From Martinezella multihospitum (GTDB taxonomy: Bacteria > Pseudomonadota > Alphaproteobacteria > Rhizobiales > Rhizobiaceae): a DNA stretch of 64,000 nt. The stretch is from NCBI RefSeq assembly GCF_900094585.1, contig NZ_FMAG01000007.1, forward strand, positions 124,001-188,000. The letters are read 5' to 3'. Numbering within the stretch: the stretch's first letter is position 1; each line of letters opens with the position of its first letter. This document shows positions 24,430 through 33,410 of the stretch, piece by piece. Under the pieces are notes generated by a model. The model worked only from the letters and a program-made list of their open reading frames with translations, was not told the origin of the DNA and made no database searches. The position numbers and the translations under genes are program-made.

Positions 24430-25482
24430 CTAGCTCGGTATAAACACCGCACAAGGCTCCGCAATCCCCCGGAGCTCATGACTCCCCAAGGCCAGCAGCG
24501 GCATCGTTGTCTCGGCTGCGACCGACCCCGAAACGAGGATATTGTGTCCGAGCGGCTTGCACAGGCCCTCCAGCCGGCTGACGAGATTGACCGCGGGGCC
24601 GATGGCCGTGAAGTCCAACCGGTCGGCGGCGCCGATATTGCCCCAGAACATGTCGCCGAAATGCAGCGCGGCGCCGAAGGGGAGCGGTGGCAGGCCCTGG
24701 CTTGCGCGCGTCGCGTCGAGATGTGCCATGCCGGCGCGGATGGCGGTGGCGGCGCGCAAGGCCGCTTCGCAGGCCTCCTTCGAGGTCCCGCTCACCGGGA
24801 AGATCGCCAGCACGCCATCGCCCATGAATTTCAGCACCTCGCCGCCGAAGGCGTGCACGGCGCCGGCGACGCGGTCGAACCAGGCATCGAGCGCTGCGAT
24901 CATAGCGGTCGGTTCCGTCGCTTCGGAAAGGGCGGTGAAATCCCGCAGATCGGCGCAGAGCAAGGCTGCGCGGATGGTCTCGCCACTATTGCGGCTGAGC
25001 GCGCCTGCTTGCACACGCGCCGCACTTCTGCGGCCGAGATAGGCTTCGAGCAGGGTCGATAGAGTGGCGCGAGCGGCCAATCCCGCCAAGGGGGCTGCGG
25101 CAAAGCGGGCGATCTCGTGCAGGGTCTCCGCTTCGAAGGAGGTGAAGGGCCGGGTGCCGGCCCAGGCAAGGACGGAATTGCCGGGCGCAATCCCGATCGC
25201 TTCCTCGCATATCGGGCCGAGATCGCCCAGCCAATCGCGGCCGGCCTGTCCGAGCGCCGTGCCGGCGAAGCCGAGAGCTTCGGTTACTGCGCCGGTTTCG
25301 GCACGCCAGAGCCAGCTATGTTGCGTGATGATCGGATGCGGTGCGGCAAGCGTCAGAGCACAGCCGGCAAGCGGGAGGCCGGCAGCCGACAGATGTCCGC
25401 CCAGATCGGCCAGGAAGCGTTCGGGGCTGGGCGAGGTGCCGGCTTCGTCAACCAGCCAGGCAAGGGGGGCGGGCAAATCCAT
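24430..25482 (-). CDS. Class III adenylate/guanylate cyclase
   Basis: The protein has about 350 residues. The C-terminal half is a class III nucleotide cyclase domain: CADLRDFTALSEATEP with the first metal Asp, FGGEVLKFMGDGVLAIFP with the second, and NIGAADRLDFTAIGPAVN, where the transition-state residues lie. The Asp in RLDFTAIG favours an adenine-type pocket. The N-terminal 170 residues, beginning LPAPLAWLVDEAGTSPSPERFL, are a domain I cannot name. No membrane segment is seen, so it is cytoplasmic. The ATG at 25482 is preferred over one at 25602, whose extra residues look non-coding. Confidence 0.85.
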   Translation of the reverse strand: MDLPAPLAWLVDEAGTSPSPERFLADLGGHLSAAGLPLAGCALTLAAPHPIITQHSWLWRAETGAVTEALGFAGTALGQAGRDWLGDLGPICEEAIGIAPGNSVLAWAGTRPFTSFEAETLHEIARFAAAPLAGLAARATLSTLLEAYLGRRSAARVQAGALSRNSGETIRAALLCADLRDFTALSEATEPTAMIAALDAWFDRVAGAVHAFGGEVLKFMGDGVLAIFPVSGTSKEACEAALRAATAIRAGMAHLDATRASQGLPPLPFGAALHFGDMFWGNIGAADRLDFTAIGPAVNLVSRLEGLCKPLGHNILVSGSVAAETTMPLLALGSHELRGIAEPCAVFIPS

Positions 25483-25645
25483 GCCGCGATCATGCCATGA
25501 TGGTTGCAGCCTGTCATCCGTGCCAGTGCAACCTTGCTGGCATTGCGCCGCTCGCCACAATGCTGAAGACGGAGCGGCTGTCGTCATGAGTGACAGACGC
25601 ATCCTTCAGAGCATAGAGCCCGATGACGCGGCCCTTAAAACGTTA

Positions 25646-26101
25646 TCAGCTCCTGCCGTCGTGACCGCGCATGGCATCGGGGCCGGGATCGCGTCCGGCT
25701 GCCACTGTGGCCATGCGGTCGAGATAATGCGCCCAACCCTTTGCGTGCGCTTCACATTGTTCAACGGTCGGCAGGCCGGTGTGGGTGAGGCGCACCAGTG
25801 TCCCGTCCGGCTGCTCTACCAGGTCGATTTCCACCAGGCTCGATCCGGGAGGTACCTCCTCGCTGCCTTCCCAGCCGAAGCTATAGGCGAGCCGATGAAC
25901 CGGCACGACCTCGCGGAAGGAGCCGCGCGCGACACGAGCCCCGGTGACGTTGACGAGATAGATGCCGCCGGGTTGCAGCTCGGTCTGAGCTTCCGTCCCC
26001 ATCCAGCGCAGGATCTTCTCGGGATCGGTCAGCAATGCGAATATGGCTGCAGGCGGCGCCGAGACATGGGTCTCGCGACGGACGATCAAAGGCTCGGACA
26101 T
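25646..26101 (-). CDS. SRPBCC (AHSA1-type) protein
   Basis: A 151-residue START-like protein. It has the typical N-terminus ETHVSAPPAAIFALLTDPEKILRWMG, a central GGIYLVNVTG and the closing helix EQCEAHAKGWAHYLDRMA. Such proteins bind hydrophobic ligands; the function is unknown. GGGGAGAAAG lies upstream of the ATG. It is downstream of uvrB on the same strand but separated by 200 bases with no recognised feature. Unlike the SRPBCC gene at 56.9 kb it has no ArsR partner. Confidence 0.82.
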   Translation of the reverse strand: MSEPLIVRRETHVSAPPAAIFALLTDPEKILRWMGTEAQTELQPGGIYLVNVTGARVARGSFREVVPVHRLAYSFGWEGSEEVPPGSSLVEIDLVEQPDGTLVRLTHTGLPTVEQCEAHAKGWAHYLDRMATVAAGRDPGPDAMRGHDGRS

Positions 26102-26302
26102 CAGTCTTTCTCCCCAGGTTGCTATCGCTTCCCACCGGCCCGGTATGCGCTCAAGCGCCTTCCGTCTCCCCCGTGGGCCTCCTCATACGATGGTATGTAG
26201 CGGCTGCCGCCTCGCCAGCAAGGCATTGCTCAATGCTTGCAGGCCCCAGCCTTCATAAAATCGGCAGCGCCGGGCGGCAGATATCCGACAATCGCGGTCG
26301 CC

Positions 26303-29092
26303 TTATCGCCCGGGTCGCCCGGTTTTGCCCTTCGTCCGTCCCTTGCGCTGCTTCTCGTCCACCGCGTCCTCATAGGAGCCGACGCCCGGCTTTGCCCGGG
26401 TGATCGGCTTGTCCGGCACCTTGCCCGTGACAGGCTTTTCGGTGCGGCCGACGGTCATTTCGTCCAGCGTGTTCTTGCGGAAGAGCGGCGTGCCGGCGTC
26501 GCTGCCCGGACCCATTTCGTCGAGGCTCGGCTTGGCGAAATAGGAGCGGGAGGTGTCCGGTGCAGGAGGAGCGCGCTTGCCTGTCGCGGCGGCGCGGCGC
26601 TCCATGCTCTGGGCTTCCTCGCGGGCCAGCGGATCGTCCATGGCGGCGAGTTCGACGGCCTTGAGGCGCTTGATCTCGTCGCGCAGCCTCGCGGCCTTTT
26701 CGAAATCCAGGTCGGCTGCGGCATCGCGCATGGATTTTTCCAGTGCGTTGAGATGGGCCTGCAGGTTGTTGCCGACGAGATGGCCGCCATCGGCAAAGCC
26801 CTTGCCGGAGGCGCCGCCGATATCGGCTCGCACATGGTCCTTCTCGTAGACGCTGTCCAGGATATCGGAAATCTTCGCCTTGACCGATTCCGGCGTGATG
26901 CCGTACTCAAGGTTGAACGCCATTTGCTTCTCGCGGCGGCGGCTGGTCTCGTCCATTGCCCGCTGCATCGAGCCGGTGATGTTGTCGGCATAGAGGATGA
27001 CCTTGCCGTCGACGTTACGCGCGGCGCGGCCGATGGTCTGGATCAGCGAGGTTTCCGAACGCAGGAAGCCCTCCTTGTCGGCATCGAGGATGGCGACGAA
27101 GCCGCATTCCGGGATGTCGAGACCCTCGCGCAGCAGGTTGATGCCGACGAGCACGTCGAAAGCGCCGAGGCGAAGATCACGGATGATCTCGATGCGCTCC
27201 AGCGTATCGATGTCGGAGTGCATGTAGCGCACGCGCACGCCCTGTTCGTGCAGATATTCCGTTAGGTCTTCGGCCATGCGCTTGGTGAGCACCGTGCAGA
27301 GCGTGCGATAACCCTTAGCGGCGGTTTCGCGGATTTCGCCGAGCACGTCGTCGACCTGCGTGCGGGCCGAGCGCACCTCGACCGGCGGGTCGATGAGACC
27401 GGTCGGGCGGATGACCTGTTCGGCGAAGACGCCGCCGGATTGTTCCATCTCCCAACTGCCCGGCGTAGCCGAAACCGCGATCGTGTCCGGGCGCATGGCG
27501 TCCCATTCCTCGAAGCGCAGCGGACGGTTGTCCATGCAGGAGGGCAGGCGGAAGCCGTATTCGGCAAGCGTCGCCTTGCGGCGGAAGTCGCCGCGGTACA
27601 TGCCGCCGATCTGGCTGACGGAAACGTGGCTTTCGTCGATGAACAGCAAGGCGTTGTCGGGGATATATTCGAACAGCGTCGGCGGCGGCTCGCCAGGATT
27701 GCGGCCCGTGAGGTAGCGCGAATAGTTCTCGATGCCGGCGCAGGAGCCGGTGGCTTCCAGCATCTCGACGTCATAGCGGGTGCGCTGTTCCAGGCGCTGC
27801 GCCTCGAGCAGGCGGCCGGCCTTTTCCAGCTCGGCGAGGCGGATTTTCAGTTCTTCCTTGATCGCCTTGATGGCACCGTTCAGCGTCGGGCGCGGTGTGA
27901 CATAGTGCGAATTGGCGTAGATCTTCACCGATTTCAGATCGCCGGTCTTCTGGCCGGTGAGGGGATCGAATTCGGTGATGGCGTCGATCTCGTCGCCGAA
28001 CATGGAGATGCGCCAGGCCGCATCCTCCAGGTGGGCCGGGAAGATTTCGATCGTGTCGCCACGCACGCGGAAGGAGCCGCGGATGAAGTCCATGTCGCGG
28101 CGCTTGTATTGCTGCGCCACGAGGTCGGCCAACAGCTGGCGCTGGTCCAGCCGGTCGCCGACATTCATCTGGAAGGTCATCGCAGTATAGGTTTCGACCG
28201 AGCCGATACCGTAGATGCAGGAGACCGAAGCGACGATGATGCAGTCGTCGCGCTCCAGCAGCGAACGGGTCGCCGAGTGGCGCATGCGGTCGATCTGCTC
28301 GTTGATCGAGCTTTCCTTCTCGATGAAGGTGTCCGAGCGGGGCACATAGGCTTCCGGTTGATAATAATCGTAGTAAGAGACGAAATACTCGACCGCATTG
28401 TCTGGGAAGAAATTCTTGAATTCGGAATAGAGCTGCGCGGCCAGCGTCTTGTTCGGCGCAAGGATGACGGCGGGACGCTGCGTCGCCTCGATCACCTTGG
28501 CCATGGTGAAGGTCTTGCCGGAGCCAGTGACGCCGAGCAGCACCTGGCTGCGGTCGCCATTCTCCAATCCTTCAACGAGGTCGCGGATTGCTGTCGGCTG
28601 GTCGCCGGCGGGCTGGTATTCCGAGGCCATGCGGATCTCGATACCGCCTTCGGATTTCGCCGGTCGGGCAGGGCGGTGCGGCGTCCACAGCTTGCCGTCC
28701 TTGAACAGCGGGTTGCCGCTCTCGATCAGCTTCGACAGGGCTTCCACCGTTGCCGTCACGCCGCTTGTCGCGATCTTGTCGGCATCCTCGAGCGCTATAT
28801 CCAGACCGGCCACTGGATTGAGACCGGCAGCGGCGCGCGTCTTCGGATCGTTCGACCCGCCGATCGACGTTCCGCGTGCGGACTTGGATGCGGCGATTTC
28901 TACCTTTTTGCGGTGCTTGCCTGCTTTGGAGGCGATCTCGCGCTGGGTCTCGACGGCAGATGCTTCCGCATCCGCTTCGAGCTGTTTCACCCAGTCGGCG
29001 ACACTGCCGCTGAGCGGCGCGCCTTCAAACGGTGCCTGTGGCGCCTCTTCGAAACCGGTCGGGGCGGGGGATTTTTTCGGTGATTTGGCCAT
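26303..29092 (-). CDS. uvrB: Excinuclease ABC subunit UvrB with extended termini
   Basis: UvrB is the damage-verifying helicase of nucleotide excision repair. Helicase motif I GVTGSGKT is at 187-194 and the beta-hairpin region is YYDYYQPEAYVP. The family segments VSCIYGIGS, DESHVS, RPTGLIDPP and the C-terminal UVR helix pair (LEKSMRDAAADLDFEKAARL) follow. At 929 residues it is far longer than E. coli UvrB (673): about 148 extra residues precede the core, and a basic, low-complexity tail of roughly 110 follows the UVR domain. The extensions may be shared by related rhizobia. A poor LexA-like match lies upstream. Confidence 0.96.
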   Translation of the reverse strand: MAKSPKKSPAPTGFEEAPQAPFEGAPLSGSVADWVKQLEADAEASAVETQREIASKAGKHRKKVEIAASKSARGTSIGGSNDPKTRAAAGLNPVAGLDIALEDADKIATSGVTATVEALSKLIESGNPLFKDGKLWTPHRPARPAKSEGGIEIRMASEYQPAGDQPTAIRDLVEGLENGDRSQVLLGVTGSGKTFTMAKVIEATQRPAVILAPNKTLAAQLYSEFKNFFPDNAVEYFVSYYDYYQPEAYVPRSDTFIEKESSINEQIDRMRHSATRSLLERDDCIIVASVSCIYGIGSVETYTAMTFQMNVGDRLDQRQLLADLVAQQYKRRDMDFIRGSFRVRGDTIEIFPAHLEDAAWRISMFGDEIDAITEFDPLTGQKTGDLKSVKIYANSHYVTPRPTLNGAIKAIKEELKIRLAELEKAGRLLEAQRLEQRTRYDVEMLEATGSCAGIENYSRYLTGRNPGEPPPTLFEYIPDNALLFIDESHVSVSQIGGMYRGDFRRKATLAEYGFRLPSCMDNRPLRFEEWDAMRPDTIAVSATPGSWEMEQSGGVFAEQVIRPTGLIDPPVEVRSARTQVDDVLGEIRETAAKGYRTLCTVLTKRMAEDLTEYLHEQGVRVRYMHSDIDTLERIEIIRDLRLGAFDVLVGINLLREGLDIPECGFVAILDADKEGFLRSETSLIQTIGRAARNVDGKVILYADNITGSMQRAMDETSRRREKQMAFNLEYGITPESVKAKISDILDSVYEKDHVRADIGGASGKGFADGGHLVGNNLQAHLNALEKSMRDAAADLDFEKAARLRDEIKRLKAVELAAMDDPLAREEAQSMERRAAATGKRAPPAPDTSRSYFAKPSLDEMGPGSDAGTPLFRKNTLDEMTVGRTEKPVTGKVPDKPITRAKPGVGSYEDAVDEKQRKGRTKGKTGRPGR

Positions 29093-29375
29093 GGGGCGAA
29101 TATGGAGACAGATCGCGCGGATGTGAAGGGGCAAAGAGTACAAAAGGGAAACAAAGTGGCGGATTTTTCCATTCGCCGAAGATGTCAAATATGTTACAAC
29201 CCAAGGGCGGCCGATGCGTTATCGCTGATCCAAAGTCCGCATAGCGCGATCCTCGCAGGCGCCAAAGGAGGAACCAGCCGCAACGTCGACATGCCCGGCC
29301 AGTGCCGGGTTCCCCCAGCTTCGACGGCATCCGGTATTGCCCGCCTCGCCGCCGCCATCCGGTCGGAGGATCATG

Positions 29376-30626
29376 ATGACCGCATTGGATAGCTTACGTT
29401 CCTTGTCCCCCCAGCAACGAAACACCGTGATCGCGGCCTATCTGGGCTGGACGCTGGATGCTTTCGATTTCTTCATTTTGGTTTTCGTTCTCAAGCACAT
29501 AGCCGAAGAATTTCACACAGATGTCCCGGCGGTCGCCGTGGCGATCTTCCTCACGCTTGCCATGCGGCCGCTGGGTGCCCTGATCTTCGGGCTTGCGGCG
29601 GATCGTTTCGGCCGGCGCATGACCCTGATGGTCGACGTGCTGCTCTACTCCGTCTTCGAATTTCTGACCGGCTTTTCGACCGGCTTGACGATGTTCCTCG
29701 TGCTGCGTGCGCTTTTCGGCGTTGCAATGGGCGGCGAATGGGGCGTTGGCGCATCGCTCGTGATGGAAACCATACCCGAGGACTCGCGCGGCCTTGTATC
29801 CGGTATCCTGCAGGCAGGCTATCCCTCGGGCTATCTGCTCGCCTCGATCGTCTTTTTCCTGCTGTTTCCGGTCATCGGCTGGCGCGGTATGTTCATCGTC
29901 GGCGCACTACCGGCGCTGCTTGTGCTCTACATCAGACGCAACGTGCAGGAATCACCTGCTTTCCTGCAGCGGCAGGCCAAGCCGCAACGGCCGTTTCTCA
30001 CCGTGCTGCGTGAGAACATTCCACTGTTCATCTGGGCGGTGCTTTTGATGACCGCGTTCAATTTCTTCAGTCACGGCACCCAGGACCTCTATCCGACCTT
30101 CCTGGAAACCCAGCGCCAATATGACTCTTATACAGTGGGCGCCATTGCCATCGTCTACAATATCGGCGCGATCGTCGGCGGCCTGACTTTCGGCTCTTTG
30201 TCGCAGCGTTGGGGCAGGCGGCGGACCATCGTCATCGCCGCACTGCTGGCCATTCCCGTCGCCCCGCTCTGGGTCTGGGGCCAGGGGCCTGTCATGCTCG
30301 CGATCGGCGCCTTCCTGATGCAGTTGTTCGTGCAGGGTGCGTGGGGCATCGTTCCCGTGCATCTCAACGAATTGTCGCCGGATGAGGTGCGCGGCACGTT
30401 CCCGGGATTTGCCTATCAGCTCGGCAATCTGCTGGCTTCGGGCAATGCCTCGATTCAGGCAGGGTTGGCAAAGCAATGGAATGGCGACTATGCGCTCGCA
30501 CTGTTGATCGTTGCCTGCATCGTCGCCGTGGTCGTTGCTGTTTTCGCCGGCTTTGGCTTCGAGAAGAAGGGTGTTCGGTTTGGCGGGAAGGATGCCGGCC
30601 AAGCGGATAGCGCCGTGCGGGCCTGA
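29376..30626 (+). CDS. MFS transporter (SHS/aromatic-acid type)
   Basis: A 416-residue protein with 12 predicted membrane helices. The sugar-porter/SHS-like signature GLAADRFGRRMTLMVDVLLY lies between helices 2 and 3, with FGVAMGGEWGVGASLVMETIP afterwards. It resembles lactate, sialate or aromatic acid proton symporters, but the substrate is unknown. GGAGGA five bases before the ATG at 29376 decides between two adjacent ATGs. It stands alone, divergent from uvrB, and ends at a bidirectional terminator shared with the following gene. Confidence 0.88.
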   Translation: MTALDSLRSLSPQQRNTVIAAYLGWTLDAFDFFILVFVLKHIAEEFHTDVPAVAVAIFLTLAMRPLGALIFGLAADRFGRRMTLMVDVLLYSVFEFLTGFSTGLTMFLVLRALFGVAMGGEWGVGASLVMETIPEDSRGLVSGILQAGYPSGYLLASIVFFLLFPVIGWRGMFIVGALPALLVLYIRRNVQESPAFLQRQAKPQRPFLTVLRENIPLFIWAVLLMTAFNFFSHGTQDLYPTFLETQRQYDSYTVGAIAIVYNIGAIVGGLTFGSLSQRWGRRRTIVIAALLAIPVAPLWVWGQGPVMLAIGAFLMQLFVQGAWGIVPVHLNELSPDEVRGTFPGFAYQLGNLLASGNASIQAGLAKQWNGDYALALLIVACIVAVVVAVFAGFGFEKKGVRFGGKDAGQADSAVRA

Positions 30627-30648
30627 ACAGACTCGCTATCAATGTCAC

Positions 30649-30676
30649 AAGGGCCGGCTGATATCGCCGGCCCTTT
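30649..30676. terminator. Bidirectional terminator between convergent genes
   Basis: AAGGGCCGGC (30649-30658) pairs perfectly with GCCGGCCCTT (30666-30675), with TTT then C on the plus side. It serves the MFS gene and possibly the six-cysteine protein gene. Confidence 0.65.
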
Positions 30677-30679
30677 CGT

Positions 30680-31195
30680 TCATTTCCCACAAATTTCCGA
30701 GATCTTGGCCTGGGCGAAGCCGCGGGCAAGCTCCTGCAGTCCACCGACCGAGGATATCAGTTCGCCGATCGGGCCATTGATGCCGAGATGCAGGTCGGTG
30801 ATGTGGCAGGCGCCGACATCGACGGTCATGGAGGCGTCGAGCTCGCCCTTGATTGTTGTTTTCAGTACGCCGTGCGATTTGCAGGCCATCTCGGCATGGG
30901 CGTTGATCTGGACGCCACCGTTCGGGCCGTCGCAGACATCGAGCGACTTCACCTCGAATTTGTCCTTGTGATCGACGCCGGGCAGTTTCTTGCAGGGATC
31001 GGCCTCGTTCACCGACTTCTCGATCTGCGGGCCAAATTTGCTCTGCAGCAGCGACCAGCACGAGCCGGGCGCGGCTTCTGCCGGCGTTGCTGCCATCGGA
31101 AGCGGAGAGAGCGGTAACACGACCGCCGAGGCCAGCAAAGCCATGCGAAGCGGCGGTAAAAGCGAGTAAGAGGGCATGAGATATTTCAGGTTCAC
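30680..31195 (-). CDS. Exported six-cysteine protein of unknown function
   Basis: I do not recognise this 171-residue protein. It has a signal peptide (hydrophobic 18-34, then TPAEAAPG, with a likely cut near residue 42). The mature part holds six cysteines at 46, 68, 88, 105, 130 and 169, enough for three disulfides, and no obvious enzyme motif. The start appears to be a GTG at 31195 with AGAGGATAG upstream; ATGs at 31177 and 31144 are alternatives. It follows the RDD gene on the same strand by 101 bases and could be co-transcribed with it. A periplasmic or secreted location is likely. Confidence 0.75.
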   Translation of the reverse strand: MNLKYLMPSYSLLPPLRMALLASAVVLPLSPLPMAATPAEAAPGSCWSLLQSKFGPQIEKSVNEADPCKKLPGVDHKDKFEVKSLDVCDGPNGGVQINAHAEMACKSHGVLKTTIKGELDASMTVDVGACHITDLHLGINGPIGELISSVGGLQELARGFAQAKISEICGK

Positions 31196-31296
31196 GGCGA
31201 TCTATCCTCTGAAAAGAAGAAGCAGCAAATCAGGCCTGGCGCGGCGACAGTCTTCCATTTCTTCGTCCGCCAAGGCAATCCCCTTGATTTTGATGG

Positions 31297-32133
31297 TTAG
31301 GCCTTGATGACCATGGTGTCGCAGAAGCGGTCGTAGAAAGTCTGCCCGCGCCATACGATTAATGGGAAGACCCACCAGATGAGCGCGAATACGAACAGAA
31401 GCGGCGCCAATGCGCCCGTCAAGGCGAAGAAGCCGATGGCATTGAGAAGGTTGGTATCGCGCGCCTGCTGAATCAGCTGATCGATCGGTGGCAGATATGA
31501 GGGCAGCAGAAACAGGCCGATCAGATTGACGGTTGCCAGCAGCATCAATGGCAGAAACTTGAATATTTCCCGCTTGGCGGCGAGCCCGAAGGGCAGGGTG
31601 TCGCCTTCCGCCGTTGTCACGCGCAGCGAGGTCAATCGCTTGCCTGGCGTCCGTCTGCCGCCGATCGAGCAAAGGGCGAAGGCGAAGGGAAGGAACAGCA
31701 GGACGACGCTCGAGGTCGGCCTTACGGTGATATTTGGATCGACCGGATTGCCGTTGCCGTCGACGGGTATGGAAAAGGCGCGCTTCAATGTGGCCGATCC
31801 CTGCTGCGATGCGACGATTGAGAGGAAGACCGTGTATCCATTGCTGCCCAGCCAGGATATGCGGCAAAGCTGGTTGCTCCTCACTTCGCCTGGCTGCAGC
31901 GGCCATTCGGCCTCCACTTTCGCAACGAGAGGCGCCGAAGTTGCTTCTTCACATTGTTGCTTCTGAAGAAGCGGCAAGGTCAAGTCCCACGGCGTTGCCG
32001 CCGACAGCGCGAGAAACAGCAGGGTAAAAGCGACCTGGAAAATGACGATATCGACCGCGTAGGCACCGAGCCGCCGCCAAAAATGGCGAGGCGGCAGAGA
32101 GCTCATTTGATGATCGGAAGCAGCAAAACTCAT
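31297..32133 (-). CDS. RDD-family membrane protein
   Basis: The 278-residue protein has the RDD opening FWRRLGAYAVDIVIFQVAF (Arg-Arg and Asp in the first helix). A large periplasmic loop of about 100 residues with two cysteines follows, then the second half CSIGGRRTPGKRLTSLRV with the second Arg-rich motif, and two or three more helices. RDD proteins have been linked to ion exchange and stress, but the role here is unknown. GGGGGG before the ATG at 32133 supports this start over one 39 bases upstream. The long insertion between the halves is unusual. Confidence 0.85.
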   Translation of the reverse strand: MSFAASDHQMSSLPPRHFWRRLGAYAVDIVIFQVAFTLLFLALSAATPWDLTLPLLQKQQCEEATSAPLVAKVEAEWPLQPGEVRSNQLCRISWLGSNGYTVFLSIVASQQGSATLKRAFSIPVDGNGNPVDPNITVRPTSSVVLLFLPFAFALCSIGGRRTPGKRLTSLRVTTAEGDTLPFGLAAKREIFKFLPLMLLATVNLIGLFLLPSYLPPIDQLIQQARDTNLLNAIGFFALTGALAPLLFVFALIWWVFPLIVWRGQTFYDRFCDTMVIKA

Positions 32134-32284
32134 GGTTCCCCCCGGCTCAGCGCGTGTCGCGACGCCCACCACGTCGCATCACGCACTTCAAGTTGTGGGC
32201 ATTAGCATGTTTTGCCGCGATTCGCCGGGAGTGAAGGCAAGTGATCGGCTGGGCACGATGATACCGGTCGGCCAGTGCGGCGCA

Positions 32285-33355
32285 TCATATCGGAATAGTC
32301 TGTCCGCCGGAGGGGTCTTCAGGTTGCTCGTCCGCGTTGCCGTCATAACCTAGGTGCTTCGCCTTGCGGAACCATTCTGCCGCCTTGGCTGCATCCGCAG
32401 CAACGCCATCGCCGTCACGGTACATCATGGCGAGATTGTAGGCGGCATCGGCATAGCGATGTTCGGCTGCCCGCTCGAACCAGTAGATCGCCTTCGGACC
32501 GTTCTTGGTGACACCCTCACCATCGCGGAACATGACGCCGAGATTGTATTCGGCCTCGACATCATTCTGCGCCGCTGCTTTCAGGAACCATGCGATTGCC
32601 TGGGCATCGTCCTGCCCGATCCCGTCGCCGTCGGCGTACATGGCGCCGATATTGAATTGTGCGCTCGCATCGCCCTGTTCGGCGGCCTTCTTGAACCAGG
32701 AGAAGGCTGCAGCGCCATCCTTGGCGACGCCTTCGCCGTCGCGATACATGATGCCCAGATTGTATTGCGCCTCGACTTTTCCCTGCTCGGCCGCCTTGCG
32801 ATACCAGGTGACGGCCTTGCTCTTATTCTTGTCCGTGCCGTCGCCCTGATCGTACATGGTGCCGACATTGAACTGTGCATCGGCATCGCCCTGTTCGGCG
32901 GCTTTGCTGTACCAGGCAAACGCTTGCGGTTTGTCCTGCGCTACGCCTTGGCCCGTGTCGTAGACGACACCGAGATTATACTGCGCATTGAGGTATCCCT
33001 GTGCCGCAGCCTTCTTGTACCAAGCAATGGCCTGGCTCTTGTCGGCGGTGACGCCTTCGCCCTGGTCGTACATGGTGCCGACATTGAACTGCGCTTCGGC
33101 GTTGCCCTGATCGGCGGCCTTCTTGTACCAGCTGAGGGCAAGGGTGAGGTTTTTTCCGACGCCGTTGCCGTCCTCGTACATTTGTCCGAGTTTCAGCTGT
33201 GCGGCGACGTTGCCCTTGTTCGCCAGGGGGCGCCAGTAATCCAAGCCCGATTTGATATCGCCGCGATCATAGCTGTTTCGTCCGACATCGGCTTGTGCCG
33301 TTCCCATGGACGCCAGCGCGAAGAGCAAACCTGCTGCTCCCTTCTTCCAATTCAC
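32285..33355 (-). CDS. Exported Sel1-repeat protein (8 repeats)
   Basis: A 356-residue protein with a signal peptide (about 1-22, ending AQA) and eight tandem 36-residue Sel1-like repeats. These follow the pattern AQxxLGxMYxxGxGVxxDxxxAxxWYxKAAxQ, which forms an alpha-alpha solenoid. Such proteins act as scaffolds in exopolysaccharide control, envelope signalling or host interaction; ExoR, a periplasmic Sel1 regulator in rhizobia, is a known example, but this is not clearly ExoR. The start is a GTG at 33355 with GAGGGG six bases upstream. It lies 55 bases after a second, longer Sel1 gene in the same orientation. Confidence 0.9.
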   Translation of the reverse strand: MNWKKGAAGLLFALASMGTAQADVGRNSYDRGDIKSGLDYWRPLANKGNVAAQLKLGQMYEDGNGVGKNLTLALSWYKKAADQGNAEAQFNVGTMYDQGEGVTADKSQAIAWYKKAAAQGYLNAQYNLGVVYDTGQGVAQDKPQAFAWYSKAAEQGDADAQFNVGTMYDQGDGTDKNKSKAVTWYRKAAEQGKVEAQYNLGIMYRDGEGVAKDGAAAFSWFKKAAEQGDASAQFNIGAMYADGDGIGQDDAQAIAWFLKAAAQNDVEAEYNLGVMFRDGEGVTKNGPKAIYWFERAAEHRYADAAYNLAMMYRDGDGVAADAAKAAEWFRKAKHLGYDGNADEQPEDPSGGQTIPI

Positions 33356-33410
33356 GATTTACCCCTCAGTCGAAATCCGTTGAATTAAGATGCCGAACGC
33401 TTCGCGACCA

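Noticed and set aside
27440..29083. A 547-codon open frame on the plus strand
   Set aside because: Entirely antisense to uvrB, whose motifs are clear.
31202..31906. A 234-codon minus-strand frame inside the RDD gene
   Set aside because: Same-strand shifted-frame shadow, Arg-rich and without membrane segments.
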